Shown: positions 38,902 through 47,850, numbered from the stretch's first letter. The stretch is DNA of 64,000 nt from Actinoallomurus oryzae (GCF_039541955.1 NZ_BAABHF010000043.1:1-64000), one strand, 5' to 3'. Numbers and translations are program-made. The notes: a model not told the origin generated them from the sequence alone.

Positions 38902-40665
38902 CTAGTCCTTTGTGCGCGGGGTCGGTCGGGCGGCCCATTCGCGGATCTTGGCGATGCGCTTGCGGACGTCCTCGGTGCTCGCCTGGGCCGACGGGGGGCC
39001 GCCGCAGGTGCGGCGGAGCTCGGCGTGGATCACGCCGTGGGGCTGGCCGGTGCGGTGGTGCCAGGCGCCGACCAGGTTGTTCAGCTCCTTGCGCAGCGCG
39101 TGGAGGTCCTCGGCGGCCGTACGGTCGTCCTGTTTCGCCGCCTTCCCGCCCTTCTTTCGCTGGGCGGCCAGTTGCTCGGCCTGCCGCTGCTTCAGCAGGC
39201 TCGCGACCTGGTCGGGCTCCAGCAGGCCCGGGATGCCCAGGAAGTCTTCTTCTTCGGCCGAGCCCGGCGCACCCCCCATGCCGAACTCGCCGCCGTCGAA
39301 GACGACCCGGTCGAAGTGGGCCGACGCCTCGACGGTCTCGAAGGGGAGCTCTTCGCCGACGTCGGGGTTGTCGCGCCTGCGGTTGGCCTCGGCGAGCAGG
39401 TCGTCGTCCAGGCCGTCCTCACGCTTGGGGCGGTCGAGGACGTGGTCGCGCTCGGTCTCCATCTCTGCGGCGTGGCCCATGAGGGTCGGCACCGACGGCA
39501 GGAACACCGACGCGGTCTCACCGCGCCGCCGCGCACGGACGAAGCGGCCGACCGCCTGGGCGAAGAACAGCGGGGTCGAGGTCGAGGTGGCGTAGACGCC
39601 GACGGCGAGCCGCGGGATGTCGACGCCCTCGGAGACCATGCGCACGGCGACCATCCAGCGGTCCTCGGACTCGCTGAACTGCTTGATCTTCCGGCTCGCC
39701 GACGGGTCGTCGGACAGGACGACGGTCGCCCCGGCGCCGGTCACGTTGCGGATCATCTTGGCGTACGCCCGCGCGGCCTCGTGGTCGCTGGCGATGACCA
39801 GGCCGCCCGCGTCGGGCACGCCGCGGCGCACCTCGGTCAGCCGGCGGTCGGCGGCGGCGATCACCTGCTGGATCCACTCGCCCTTGGGGTCGAGCGCGGC
39901 GCGCCATGCCTGGGACATCTGGTCCTGCGTGAGCGGCTCGCCGAGCGTCGCGGTGATCTCGTCGCCGGCGCGGGTGCGCCAGCGCATCTCCCCCGCGTAC
40001 GCCAGGAAGATCACCGGCCGGACCACCCCGTCGGCCAGCGCCGGGCCGTAGCCGTAGGTGTAGTCGGCGCGGCTGCGGCGGACGCCGGCGACCTCCTCGT
40101 ACGTGACGAAGGGGATCGGGTTGATGTCGGTGCGGAACGGCGTGCCGCTGAGCGCCAGCCGCCGCGTGGCCGGGTCGAACGACTCGCGGATCGCGTCGCC
40201 CCAGGACTTGCCGTCGCCCGCGTGGTGGACCTCGTCCATGATCACGAGGGTGCGGCGGTCCTCCGTGCGGTTGCGGTGCAGCGCCGGGTGGGCGGCGACC
40301 TGGGCATAGGTGACGGCGACGCCGACGAAGTCCTTGGCCGTACGGCCGTGCGCGTTCTTGAACTCCGGGTCGATCTTGATGCCGACGCGCCCGGCGGACT
40401 CGGCCCACTGGCGCTTCAGGTGCTCGGTCGGGCAGACGACGGTGATCCGGTCGACCACCCGGCGCCCCATGAGCTCGGCCGCCAGCCGCAGCGCGAAGGT
40501 CGTCTTGCCCGCGCCGGGCGTCGCGACGGCGAGGTAGTCACGGGGCTCGGTCCGGAAGTATTCCTCCAGCGCGGCCTGCTGCCAGGCACGAAGCGCCGGG
40601 GCGGTGCCCCAGGGCGCCCGCCCGGGCAGCGCGGGAGGGGTGTCGGATGCGGCGAACGTGCTCAC
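38902..40665 (-). CDS. DEAD/DEAH-box (superfamily 2) helicase
   Basis: 587 residues from GTG 40665. Helicase motifs in order: Q-like WQQAALEEYF, Walker A ATPGAGKTT (near 48-56), CPTEHLKRQW, motif II DEVHH, motif III SGTPFR, motif V MVSEGVDIPRL and motif VI QAVGRFVRARRRGE. This is the ResIII/RAD25-like group found as a stand-alone gene in actinobacteria; the nucleic-acid target is unknown. The C-terminal 130 residues are charged, including QRKKGGKAAKQDDRTAAED, and may bind DNA. No restriction subunits are adjacent. Confidence 0.88.
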   Translation of the reverse strand: MSTFAASDTPPALPGRAPWGTAPALRAWQQAALEEYFRTEPRDYLAVATPGAGKTTFALRLAAELMGRRVVDRITVVCPTEHLKRQWAESAGRVGIKIDPEFKNAHGRTAKDFVGVAVTYAQVAAHPALHRNRTEDRRTLVIMDEVHHAGDGKSWGDAIRESFDPATRRLALSGTPFRTDINPIPFVTYEEVAGVRRSRADYTYGYGPALADGVVRPVIFLAYAGEMRWRTRAGDEITATLGEPLTQDQMSQAWRAALDPKGEWIQQVIAAADRRLTEVRRGVPDAGGLVIASDHEAARAYAKMIRNVTGAGATVVLSDDPSASRKIKQFSESEDRWMVAVRMVSEGVDIPRLAVGVYATSTSTPLFFAQAVGRFVRARRRGETASVFLPSVPTLMGHAAEMETERDHVLDRPKREDGLDDDLLAEANRRRDNPDVGEELPFETVEASAHFDRVVFDGGEFGMGGAPGSAEEEDFLGIPGLLEPDQVASLLKQRQAEQLAAQRKKGGKAAKQDDRTAAEDLHALRKELNNLVGAWHHRTGQPHGVIHAELRRTCGGPPSAQASTEDVRKRIAKIREWAARPTPRTKD

Positions 40666-40796
40666 GGTGAAGAGAGGCTACCCGTAAGCACCGACAGGAC
40701 ATGCCGAGCGTGATGTGATCCATGGCAACCCCGGCGGCTCGTGTTAGGGGTTCCCCAGGGTTTTCCGCGGCCCGGCGGCGGCCCGAAACCCAGCCC

Positions 40797-41777
40797 CTAC
40801 CGCTGCCGGCGGACCTGGCCGAGCGAGAGGCGGGCGCCGCTCCCGCCCGCGCGGTAGGCCGCCCACATCGCGCGGATGCGCAGGCCCTGGCCCGGCGTGA
40901 ACGAGGTCATGCACGGGTCCCAGGCGTAGTCCATGAAGTTGTGCACCAGATCCGTGCCCGGCTGCGGACAGGAGTCCTTCGCCGAGGGGCAGTTGGTGGT
41001 CGGCGTGCTCTCGTACGGGGTGTCGTCCACGCCGTCGCCGGGCGGGACGCAGCCGTTCTCGAACGGGTGGAACAGGCCGAGCCAGTGCCCGGTCTCGTGC
41101 ACCGCCGTGTAGCCCCGGTTGAAGTGGGCGAACGATCCGCCGGGGACGCTGCGGTAGTCGACGACCACGGCGTCCAGCGTGGGGTGCAGGCGGTACGCCT
41201 GCGGGAACGCGGAGAAGCCGAGCACCTGCGAGCCGACCGCGGCGGTGAAGAGGTTCAGCGTGCCGGGGCCGCCTCTGACGAGGGCGCCGAGCATCGGGCC
41301 CTGGAGCTCGTGCGGGCGCTCGAACCAGTCGGTGTTGCGGACGACGTCGGCGCTGACGAGCCGGAACGACACCCCCGTGTCGGCGCCGCCCGTGGTGCCG
41401 CCGTAGGCGGCGTTGAGGCTGCGGATCTGCTGGTCGATGGTCGCCGTGGTCAGCCGGCCGCTCCGCCCGTCGGTGATGACGTGGAAGCGGACCGGGACGA
41501 CGATGCGGCCCGCGAGCCGCCGGCTCGACTCCAGTTGCCGCTCGTCGGCGACTCCGTAGCGGCGGCGCAGGGTCTGGGTGAAGTCACGCAGCATCGCTTT
41601 GACCTGCGCCGGCGACAGGCCGTCGGAGTCACGCGGACGGCCGGTGCGGACCGCGGCGGCGGAGGCGCGCCGCAGGCAGGCCACTCCGCGAGGGGCCGGC
41701 GCGCAGGTGCTCGCCGGCACCGTGGCGCACGACGCGAGAACGACTCCGAACAGGCCCCACAGGACTCTCCGTCTCAT
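40797..41777 (-). CDS. Secreted M43 (pappalysin/cytophagalysin) zinc metalloprotease
   Basis: 326 residues with a signal peptide ending near ASCATVPAS (possibly a lipoprotein, with Cys at residue 17). The metzincin zinc site HETGHWLGLFH (HExxHxxGxxH, near 227-237) is followed by the Met-turn NFMDYAWDPC. Several cysteines fit extracellular disulfides. The calcium-binding and propeptide elements are short. It probably degrades external proteins. It is isolated between the helicase and DUF3039 genes. Confidence 0.88.
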   Translation of the reverse strand: MRRRVLWGLFGVVLASCATVPASTCAPAPRGVACLRRASAAAVRTGRPRDSDGLSPAQVKAMLRDFTQTLRRRYGVADERQLESSRRLAGRIVVPVRFHVITDGRSGRLTTATIDQQIRSLNAAYGGTTGGADTGVSFRLVSADVVRNTDWFERPHELQGPMLGALVRGGPGTLNLFTAAVGSQVLGFSAFPQAYRLHPTLDAVVVDYRSVPGGSFAHFNRGYTAVHETGHWLGLFHPFENGCVPPGDGVDDTPYESTPTTNCPSAKDSCPQPGTDLVHNFMDYAWDPCMTSFTPGQGLRIRAMWAAYRAGGSGARLSLGQVRRQR

Positions 41778-41859
41778 GGATTCCCCCCGGGACGGAGAGG
41801 TTAGACCTCAGCGCCGCGCGGAGCGCCCGACGCGCGGGTCCGTCAAGCCGATTTGACGC

Positions 41860-42102
41860 TCACTCGTCGTCGCCGCCGGACATCGACTCGTAGATCTCCT
41901 TGCATTCCGGGCAGACCGGGTACTTCTTCGGGTCGCGGTTCGGCACCCACACCTTGCCGCAGAGCGCGATCACGGGCGTGCCGCTGACGGCACTCTCCAT
42001 GATCTTGTCCTTCTGCACATAGTGCGCGAAACGCTCGTGACCGCCGTCGCCGTGGGAGAGGTCCGGCCGGGTGTCGCTCTCAGGAAGGATCTTCGTACTC
42101 AC
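41860..42102 (-). CDS. DUF3039 zinc-ribbon-like small protein
   Basis: 80 residues from GTG 42102. The family is nearly universal in actinobacteria and of unknown function. ALCGKVWVPNRDPKKYPVCP with a following CKEI gives the Cys ligands of a likely zinc site; the N-terminal HERFAHYVQKDKI is conserved. It follows the yqgE-like gene with four bases between stop and start. Confidence 0.9.
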   Translation of the reverse strand: MSTKILPESDTRPDLSHGDGGHERFAHYVQKDKIMESAVSGTPVIALCGKVWVPNRDPKKYPVCPECKEIYESMSGGDDE

Positions 42103-42106
42103 GGGC

Positions 42107-42682
42107 TCAGTTTAGTGACGGATCCTCGGGAAACGTTGCGACGAACGCCAGATCGCCGCCCTGACGCCGCAGGACGTCCTGCCACAGGCGCCCCGGGTCG
42201 TCGCGGAAGGCATCATCGGACTCGGCCGGCACGACGTACCAGGCGCCGTCTTCGACCTCTGACCGGAGCTGGCCAACCCCCCATCCGGCATACCCGGCGA
42301 AAACTCGCAGCTTCGCGACCTCGGTGGCGAGCAGCTCCGGCGGCGCGTCGAGATCGACGAGGCCGATGCGGGCCACCGCGGGGCTGCCGTTCAGCGCCCG
42401 CCAGCCCAGCGGCTCGTCGGTGCCGGGCACGTGTGCGAGCGCCAGCGCGCTGTCGAGCGCGACAGGACCGCCCTGGAACACCACGGACGGGCCCGTCACC
42501 AACTCCGACCAGGGCGGGAGCACCTGTTCGACGGGCACCTCGGTGGGCCTGTTGAGCACGACTCCCAGCGTGCCGCCCTCCTCCTCGTGCTCCACGAGAA
42601 GGACCACGCTGCGCCGGAAGTTCGGGTCGGCCAGCCGTGGGGTAGCGACGAGCAGCCGGCCCGCGATTATCCCGTCGTCCAT
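42107..42682 (-). CDS. YqgE/AlgH family protein
   Basis: 191 residues. Family signatures are AGRLLVATPRLADPNFRRSVVLL at the N-terminus (as RLLVATPRLADPNF), EGGTLGVVLNRPTEVPV, and VFAGYAGWGVGQLRSE. The function is undefined; the E. coli homologue is linked to transcription or redox control only loosely. It is co-directional and nearly contiguous with the DUF3039 gene. Confidence 0.92.
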   Translation of the reverse strand: MDDGIIAGRLLVATPRLADPNFRRSVVLLVEHEEEGGTLGVVLNRPTEVPVEQVLPPWSELVTGPSVVFQGGPVALDSALALAHVPGTDEPLGWRALNGSPAVARIGLVDLDAPPELLATEVAKLRVFAGYAGWGVGQLRSEVEDGAWYVVPAESDDAFRDDPGRLWQDVLRRQGGDLAFVATFPEDPSLN

Positions 42683-42834
42683 GACTCAATCATCCTGTGC
42701 CGGGGCCCGCATGCGAACAGTGCACGGCCGAGTACGTCGGTTACGCGCCCTCGGCCCTTGGGTAATCGGCAGAATACGGGCCTAGATCACAAACTAGATC
42801 ACGAAGGTGTGCCCCCCACCTACGGAGGACCCCG

Positions 42835-43512
42835 ATGCAGGTTTCCCGGGTCGTCATCGCGGCCGTGTTCTTTGTCGTCGGGGCGCTCATCGTCATCCCG
42901 ATGCTGTTCAACGGCTCCTCCCCCTCACAGCTGACGAGCGCCACGCCCTCACCCAACGTCTCGGCGTCGCCTTCGGCCTCTCACTCCAGGTCCGCCAAGC
43001 CGTCCCACACGCCCACGCACCGGCCCTCGCCGACGCGGTCGAGCCGGACACCGAGCAAGAACCCGGTCACGCCCCCGGCGCCGTCGGTGACGCCGAACGC
43101 GCCGCTGAAGGTCGCCATCGGCACCGTGCGGTGCCCCGGCCGCAGCGTGCTGGTGTCGGTCACCAACCGCGGCAGGTCGACCGAGGACTACACCATCACC
43201 ACGGACGGCTCGATCTCGGTGGCCGACCGCATCCCGGCGGGCGCCACCCGCAAGTCCACCTTGACCATCAAGGAGGACCACGCGACCACGATCGCCGTGA
43301 CCTGGCACAACGTCCCGGTCAAGAGCCTTGACCGTACGGCGCACTGCGCCCGCAAGGCACCGGGCCACACGCTGCCGCACACGGGCCCGAACAGCGGGAT
43401 GATCGTCGCCAGGGTGGCCACGGGCATCGCCGCGATGCTGACCGGCCTGATCGTCTTCTGGTACGGCCGCCAGTGGCCGGGCCGCAAGGAGAAGATGTTC
43501 GGCGACAAGTGA
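42835..43512 (+). CDS. Cell-wall surface protein with LPHTG sortase-type signal
   Basis: 225 residues after GGAGG. An N-terminal hydrophobic segment (residues 5-25) acts as signal or anchor. A Ser/Pro/Thr-rich linker, likely glycosylated or wall-spanning, runs to about 85. A small beta domain follows (KVAIGTVRCPGRSVLVSVTN ... TAHCARK) with two cysteines. The C-terminus has LPHTG at 180-184, a hydrophobic helix and a basic tail (RKEK), the usual sortase sorting signal. The ligand or role is unknown. No sortase gene lies nearby. Confidence 0.75.
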   Translation: MQVSRVVIAAVFFVVGALIVIPMLFNGSSPSQLTSATPSPNVSASPSASHSRSAKPSHTPTHRPSPTRSSRTPSKNPVTPPAPSVTPNAPLKVAIGTVRCPGRSVLVSVTNRGRSTEDYTITTDGSISVADRIPAGATRKSTLTIKEDHATTIAVTWHNVPVKSLDRTAHCARKAPGHTLPHTGPNSGMIVARVATGIAAMLTGLIVFWYGRQWPGRKEKMFGDK

Positions 43513-43516
43513 CCTC

Positions 43517-43572
43517 ATCCCGGCCCTGAAGGGCCGGGATTCCTCCCCCCGGAGCCGTACGGGTCCGGGGGG
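43517..43572. terminator. Two adjacent strong hairpins (terminator, possibly an IS200/IS605 end)
   Basis: ATCCCGGCCC (43517-43526) pairs perfectly with 43531-43540 around TGAA; CCCCCCGGA (43545-43553) pairs perfectly with 43564-43572. The first hairpin begins five bases after the surface-protein stop and can terminate its transcript. Hairpins of this CCCGGCCC-loop-GGGCCGGG type are common at ends of actinobacterial IS200/IS605 elements, so a relic end is possible; no transposase is present. Confidence 0.65.
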
Positions 43573-43650
43573 TTACTCATGTGTCTCCGCCTGCCGGCGC
43601 CACCGGTCCGGCGGCCTTGCCGTTGATGACCGCAGATGAGCTCCCCCGCC

Positions 43651-43699
43651 TTGACGTGACCTCCGGGAGCTCACTACCGTTCTACTAACATCATAGTGA
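43651..43699 (+). promoter_or_regulatory. Promoter and putative operator of the GntR-ABC operon
   Basis: TTGACG (43651-43656) and TACCGT (43675-43680) are spaced by 18 bp. TCACTA (43671-43676) and TAGTGA (43694-43699) form an inverted repeat over the -10 and start region, which is a plausible YtrA-type GntR site. AAAGGG just after it is the ribosome-binding site. Confidence 0.55.
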
Positions 43700-43711
43700 A
43701 AGGGAATGAGC

Positions 43712-44104
43712 ATGTTCCAGTTTCGATTGGACGGCTCGAGCGGCGTCCCGCCCTACCTCCAGCTCGTGCAGCAGGTACGGCAGGCACTGCTGCTGGGATA
43801 TCTGCGCTCCGGGGACCAACTGCCCACCGTGAAGGAGGTGGTCGCCTCCCTGGCGATCAATCCGAACACCGCGGTGAAGGCCTATCGCCAGTTGGAGCAC
43901 GAGGGGATGGTGAGCGCCCGGCCGGGACAGGGCACGTTCATCACCGCCTCGGTCGAGCCGGTCGCCCCGGGACCGTACGCCCGGTTGCGCCGCTCGCTCG
44001 AACAGTGGGTCCGCGACGCCTACGCCGCCGGGCTGGACGACGAGACGGTCACCGCCATGTTCGCCACCATCCACAACGACCTGCGGGCGGAAGGGGTGGC
44101 ATGA
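43712..44104 (+). CDS. GntR-family regulator, YtrA subfamily
   Basis: 130 residues from ATG 43712, at the right distance from AAAGGG; ATG 43706 is too close to it. The winged HTH is clear: PPYLQLVQQVRQALLLGYLR, DQLPTVKEVVASLAINPNTAVKAYRQLEHEG. The very short C-terminal helical part is typical of YtrA regulators, which sit with ABC transporter genes and sense cell-envelope antibiotics in known cases. It overlaps the ATPase gene by ATGA. Confidence 0.9.
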   Translation: MFQFRLDGSSGVPPYLQLVQQVRQALLLGYLRSGDQLPTVKEVVASLAINPNTAVKAYRQLEHEGMVSARPGQGTFITASVEPVAPGPYARLRRSLEQWVRDAYAAGLDDETVTAMFATIHNDLRAEGVA

Positions 44105-44970
44105 GCACGGCGCTGGAGACCAAGGGCCTCGGCATGCGCTACGGCAGGACCTGGGCGTTGCGGGGCTGCTCCCTGCGGCTGCCCACCGGCTCGGTGATCG
44201 CCCTGGTCGGCCCGAACGGCGCCGGGAAGACCACGCTGCTGCAACTGATCACCGGTCTGCTGCGCCCGGCGGAGGGAACGGTCGAGGTCCTCGGCCGGGA
44301 CGCCCGCACCGGCTCGGCCGAGGCACTGGCCCGGGTCGGCTTCGTCGCCCAGGAGCACCCGCTCTACCGGGGCATGTCGGTGGCGGACCTGCTGCGGATG
44401 GGACGCTCACTCAACCTGCGCTGGGACCAGCCGATGGCCGAACGGCGGCTGGCCGACCTCGGCATTCCCCTGACCGCACGCGCCGGAGCGCTGTCCGGGG
44501 GCCAGCAGGCCCAGGTCGCCCTGGCACTGGCCCTGGCCAAGCGTCCCGCGCTCCTGGTGCTGGACGAGCCGCTGGCCAACCTCGACCCGATCGCTCGCCG
44601 CGACTTCATGCGCACGGTGATGACCGCCGTCGCCGAGGACGAGATCACCGTCCTGCTTTCCTCTCATGTGATCGCCGATCTGGAGAACGTCTGTGACCGG
44701 CTGGTGCTCCTCAGGGGCGGCAGGGTTCGACTCGCCGGCGCTATCGACGACGTCCTGGCCGGTCACCGGAGGCTGACCGGACCGCGCACCGGCGCCGAGC
44801 CACCGGTGCCCGGGCTCGTACGCGCCACCCACAGCGACCGTCACACCGACCTGCTGGTCCGCACCGGGACCGAGCGGCCCGACCTGCATCCGGCCTGGCG
44901 CTCTCACCCTGTCGGTCTGGAAGAACTCATCCTCGCCTACCTCGAAGCACCGACGGAGATCGCCCGATGA
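44101..44970 (+). CDS. ABC transporter ATP-binding protein of a YtrA-type operon
   Basis: 289 residues. Walker A is VGPNGAGKTT, the signature ALSGGQQAQVALALALAKRP, Walker B LLVLDEPLANLD, and the switch His is in LLSSHVIADL. A C-terminal 70-residue extension is typical of two-component export ATPases (DrrA/CcmA-like). It pairs with the permease whose gene overlaps by four bases. A role in efflux or resistance is inferred from the regulator type. Confidence 0.9.
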   Translation: MSTALETKGLGMRYGRTWALRGCSLRLPTGSVIALVGPNGAGKTTLLQLITGLLRPAEGTVEVLGRDARTGSAEALARVGFVAQEHPLYRGMSVADLLRMGRSLNLRWDQPMAERRLADLGIPLTARAGALSGGQQAQVALALALAKRPALLVLDEPLANLDPIARRDFMRTVMTAVAEDEITVLLSSHVIADLENVCDRLVLLRGGRVRLAGAIDDVLAGHRRLTGPRTGAEPPVPGLVRATHSDRHTDLLVRTGTERPDLHPAWRSHPVGLEELILAYLEAPTEIAR

Positions 44971-45941
44971 TCTGGGTCACCTGGCGGCAGCACCGCGCCC
45001 AGGCGTTCGCCGGCCTGGCGTTGATCGCCCTTGCCGCCCTGGTCTTCCTGCCCTACGGCCGGGCGATCCGCGACGCCTACGCCCAGCACGGCGTCGGACC
45101 GTGCCTGGTCCGGGGCACCGGCGGGGACGGCTGTCAGTCGGCCATGACCACGTTCATGGAGCAGTTCAACGGTGTCGCGAACCACCTGCTGACCTGGTTC
45201 ACTCCGATACCCGGCCTGATCGGCGCGATCGTCGGCGCGAGCCTGCTCGGCCGCGAGTACGAGCACGGCACCTGGCGCCTGGCCTGGACCCAGGCAGTGC
45301 CCCGTACCCGATGGCTGACGGCCAAGGTCCTGCTGGTCGGTCTCGGGATCATGGTGATCACCGGGAGCCTCAGCGCCGTCTTCGGCTGGTTCCGCAGCCC
45401 GGTGGACCACGTGTCCGGCAGGTTCTCCCCCGGGGCGTTCGACCTCGAAGGGCTCTCCCTCACCGGATACACGCTCTTCGCCTTCGCGGCGGGCGTCCTG
45501 GCCGGGCTGCTGATCCGCCGCACCGTCCCGGCGATCGTCGCGGCGTTCGCCGCCTTCATGGCGGTGCGTCTTCCGGTGGAGTACTGGCTGCGGCAGCGGT
45601 ACCGGCCGCCGGTGACCCGCCTGCTCTCCCCCACCGGCCACTGGGGCGGCATCGGCCCAATGGCCGTACCCACCACGCCCGGCACGCCGGGCTGGATCCT
45701 CGACCAGGGACTGGTCGACAAGACCGGCCACCCCATCTCCGCGGTCCTCCAGACCCAGATCTCCCAGCGAGGCTCGGCCGCCGACGCCTACCTCCGCGGA
45801 CTCGGACTCCACCTCAAGGTCGTCTACCAGCCCGCGAACCGGTTCTGGACGTTCCAGATCATCGAGGCGTCGCTGTTCGTCGGTCTCGCCGCAGCCCTCA
45901 TCGGCGTCGGCATCGGGCTCCTACACCGCCGGAGCGCCTGA
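44967..45941 (+). CDS. ABC transporter permease of a YtrA-type operon
   Basis: 324 residues with about six transmembrane helices. The start MIWVTWRQHRAQAFAG is the typical opening of actinobacterial ABC-2-like permeases. An ectodomain between TM1 and TM2 has two cysteines (GPCLVRG, DGCQSAM). SLLGREYEHGTWRLAWTQAV is the conserved cytoplasmic loop. It works with the ATPase encoded upstream; the next gene, an S53 peptidase, starts within its stop codon (TGATG). Confidence 0.87.
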   Translation: MIWVTWRQHRAQAFAGLALIALAALVFLPYGRAIRDAYAQHGVGPCLVRGTGGDGCQSAMTTFMEQFNGVANHLLTWFTPIPGLIGAIVGASLLGREYEHGTWRLAWTQAVPRTRWLTAKVLLVGLGIMVITGSLSAVFGWFRSPVDHVSGRFSPGAFDLEGLSLTGYTLFAFAAGVLAGLLIRRTVPAIVAAFAAFMAVRLPVEYWLRQRYRPPVTRLLSPTGHWGGIGPMAVPTTPGTPGWILDQGLVDKTGHPISAVLQTQISQRGSAADAYLRGLGLHLKVVYQPANRFWTFQIIEASLFVGLAAALIGVGIGLLHRRSA

Positions 45942-47308
45942 TGAGGAGCAGCATGGTCAAGTTTCGAACGAGCGCCCGTCCCGGCTCGCCGAACCCTCGG
46001 CCACGGATCGCGACGGGTCTCGGCGCGGCGGGGATACTCTTCGCGGCGGCCGCATGCGCGCCCACCGGCGCCCAGACCGTCCGAGCGGTATCCGCCACTC
46101 CGCCCGAAAGCGCGGCGACGGACTGCGACTCCCTGACCACCTGCTACACCCCGCGCCAGATCCGAGTGGCCTACGGCATCCAGCCGCTGCTGGACCGCGG
46201 GATCGACGGCCGCGGCCAGACCATCGTGGTGCCCGCGCTCGCCGCCCAGCGGCCGCCGCCGCCGAAGGTCGGCGACATCCGCCAGGACCTGAAACGGTTC
46301 GACGGCCTGTTCGGACTGCCCGCCGCGCGGTTGAAGGTCGACACGGCACTGGCCGGGGAGGTCTCGCCCTGGCTCGCCAACCAGGAAGAGGTACAGGACG
46401 TCGAGATCCTGCACGCGGTCGCCCCCGCCGCGACCATCCGTGTCGTCCTGGTCGAGCCGACCGCCCTGAGCAGTCCGGCGAACGCCATGGCCGCCCTGAC
46501 CGGTGCGCTGCGACGCGGCCTCTCCCACGCCGACGTGATCTCGATCAGCGCCGGCTGGGGCGAACACTGCCTCACCCGCGCCCAGGTCGCCCGGCAGCAC
46601 GCGGTGCTGCGGTCGGCGCGGGACCGTCATGTCACGGTCGTCGCCGGCTCCGGTGACACCGGCGCCGTGAGCAGGCCCTGCCCGGGATCGACGTCCCAGG
46701 ACGCCTGGACCCCGGTCAACGAGGTCAGTGCCCCGGCCTCGGACCCGCTCGTCCTCGCAGTCGGCGGCACCATCCTCACCGGCGACCGCAGGACGGGCGC
46801 CTACGTCGGCGAGACCACCTGGAGCGTCCCCTCGCACTCCCAGGGCACGGGTGGAGGGTTCAGCCACCTGTTCTCCCGGCCCGGCTACCAGGACGGTGTC
46901 GCCGACGCCGCACGGGCCGTGCCCGACGTGGCCGCGGACGCCGCTCCCGGCACCGGCATGGCGATGGTCGTCAGCGGCAGCGGCAGCGGCAGCGGCAGCG
47001 AAGACACCATCTTCGGAGCGAGCGGCACCAGCGCCAGTGCCCCGCTGTGGGCCGCGCTGATCGCCCTGGCCGACCAGGCCGCCGGACACGACCTGGGCTT
47101 CGTCAACCCCGCGATCTACCGCATCGGCCACAGCGGCGGCCGGCACACCGCCTTCCACGACGTGACCACGGGGAACAACACCGTGACGGCCTCCGGCGAA
47201 ACGATCAGCGGCTACGGGGCGAGACCCGGTTACGACCCCGTCACCGGCTGGGGCGGCCCTGACGCGCGTGTGCTGGTTCCCCTGCTCACGCGCTACGCCG
47301 GAGGCTGA
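45941..47308 (+). CDS. Exported S53 (sedolisin-like) peptidase within the ABC operon
   Basis: 455 residues from ATG 45941 (ATG 45953 is an alternative). A signal peptide ends near FAAAACAPTG, with a possible lipobox Cys. The triad is visible: Glu and Asp in QEEVQDVE, Asp in the GSGDTGA oxyanion motif, and Ser in ASGTSASAPLWAALIA. Calcium-site residues lie in HDVTTGNN and GYDPVTGWGGPD. A GSGSGSGS run around residue 348 comes from a CGGCAG-type microsatellite. It is co-translated with the transporter, suggesting peptide processing or self-protection. It is only distantly like the two S53 copies at 7-10 kb. Confidence 0.85.
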   Translation: MRSSMVKFRTSARPGSPNPRPRIATGLGAAGILFAAAACAPTGAQTVRAVSATPPESAATDCDSLTTCYTPRQIRVAYGIQPLLDRGIDGRGQTIVVPALAAQRPPPPKVGDIRQDLKRFDGLFGLPAARLKVDTALAGEVSPWLANQEEVQDVEILHAVAPAATIRVVLVEPTALSSPANAMAALTGALRRGLSHADVISISAGWGEHCLTRAQVARQHAVLRSARDRHVTVVAGSGDTGAVSRPCPGSTSQDAWTPVNEVSAPASDPLVLAVGGTILTGDRRTGAYVGETTWSVPSHSQGTGGGFSHLFSRPGYQDGVADAARAVPDVAADAAPGTGMAMVVSGSGSGSGSEDTIFGASGTSASAPLWAALIALADQAAGHDLGFVNPAIYRIGHSGGRHTAFHDVTTGNNTVTASGETISGYGARPGYDPVTGWGGPDARVLVPLLTRYAGG

Positions 47309-47332
47309 ACAAGCCGACGCTCCGCGCTCCGG

Positions 47333-47752
47333 TCACAGCAGGTCGGTCGCCGACTTGTGGACCTTCGCCAGCGCGGTCATAAGACAGCGGCGCTCTGCCT
47401 CGGTGAGATCGGCGGTGACCTTCTCCTCCAGGCTGCGGCGCTCGGCCTCCACCGGCTCCTGAAGCGCCCGGCCCGCGTCGGTCAGCCAGAGCCTGACCAG
47501 CCTGCTGTCGCGTTCGTCGCGGCGGCGGGTGAGCAGACCGACGGCGCTCATCCGCGTGGCCATCTTGACGACCGTGGGCGTGGTGACGTGCAGCGCGGCG
47601 GCGATCTCGCCGGGCGTGCGGCCGTCGCGCTCCCACAGCGCGGCCAGGAGGTGATTCTGCCCCTGGTGCAGGCCGTGGCGGCGCATGGCGGTCTCGGCCA
47701 GCGCCCGCAGTACCTTCGTCGTCTTGCTGTGCAGGTCGAGGAACTCGGCCAT
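47333..47752 (-). CDS. MarR-family regulator
   Basis: 139 residues. The winged HTH is typical: RDGRTPGEIAAALHVTTPTVVKMATRMSAVGLLTRRRDERDSRLVRLWLTDAG (several contiguous motifs). It is divergent from an NmrA-like gene; a large inverted repeat between them indicates that it represses both. The effector is unknown, but MarR/NmrA pairs often respond to phenolic or redox signals. Confidence 0.88.
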   Translation of the reverse strand: MAEFLDLHSKTTKVLRALAETAMRRHGLHQGQNHLLAALWERDGRTPGEIAAALHVTTPTVVKMATRMSAVGLLTRRRDERDSRLVRLWLTDAGRALQEPVEAERRSLEEKVTADLTEAERRCLMTALAKVHKSATDLL

Positions 47753-47785
47753 CGCCGCCTCCGTACGAGCAGATCGATTGACGGC

Positions 47786-47841
47786 TAATCATTTGCCGGT
47801 TAACGTACTCCTCGCGTCAGTCGTTAGACGGCAAATGACTA
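47786..47841. promoter_or_regulatory. Inverted repeat between the MarR and NmrA-like genes
   Basis: TAATCATTTGCCGGTTAACG (47786-47805) and CGTTAGACGGCAAATGACTA (47822-47841) are complementary at 17 of 20 positions with a perfect 9-bp core CATTTGCCG. It lies in the divergent promoter region, ending nine bases before the NmrA-like start. Probable MarR operator. Confidence 0.7.
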
Positions 47842-47850
47842 GGAGCATCG

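Noticed and set aside
38902..40665. Helicase as part of a restriction or BREX/DISARM-type system
   Set aside because: No methyltransferase, nuclease or other system component lies nearby; it looks like a stand-alone actinobacterial helicase.
45101..45940. Upstream in-frame extension of the third S53 peptidase
   Set aside because: It overlaps the ABC permease in another frame and encodes Pro/Arg-rich noise; the signal peptide begins at 45941.
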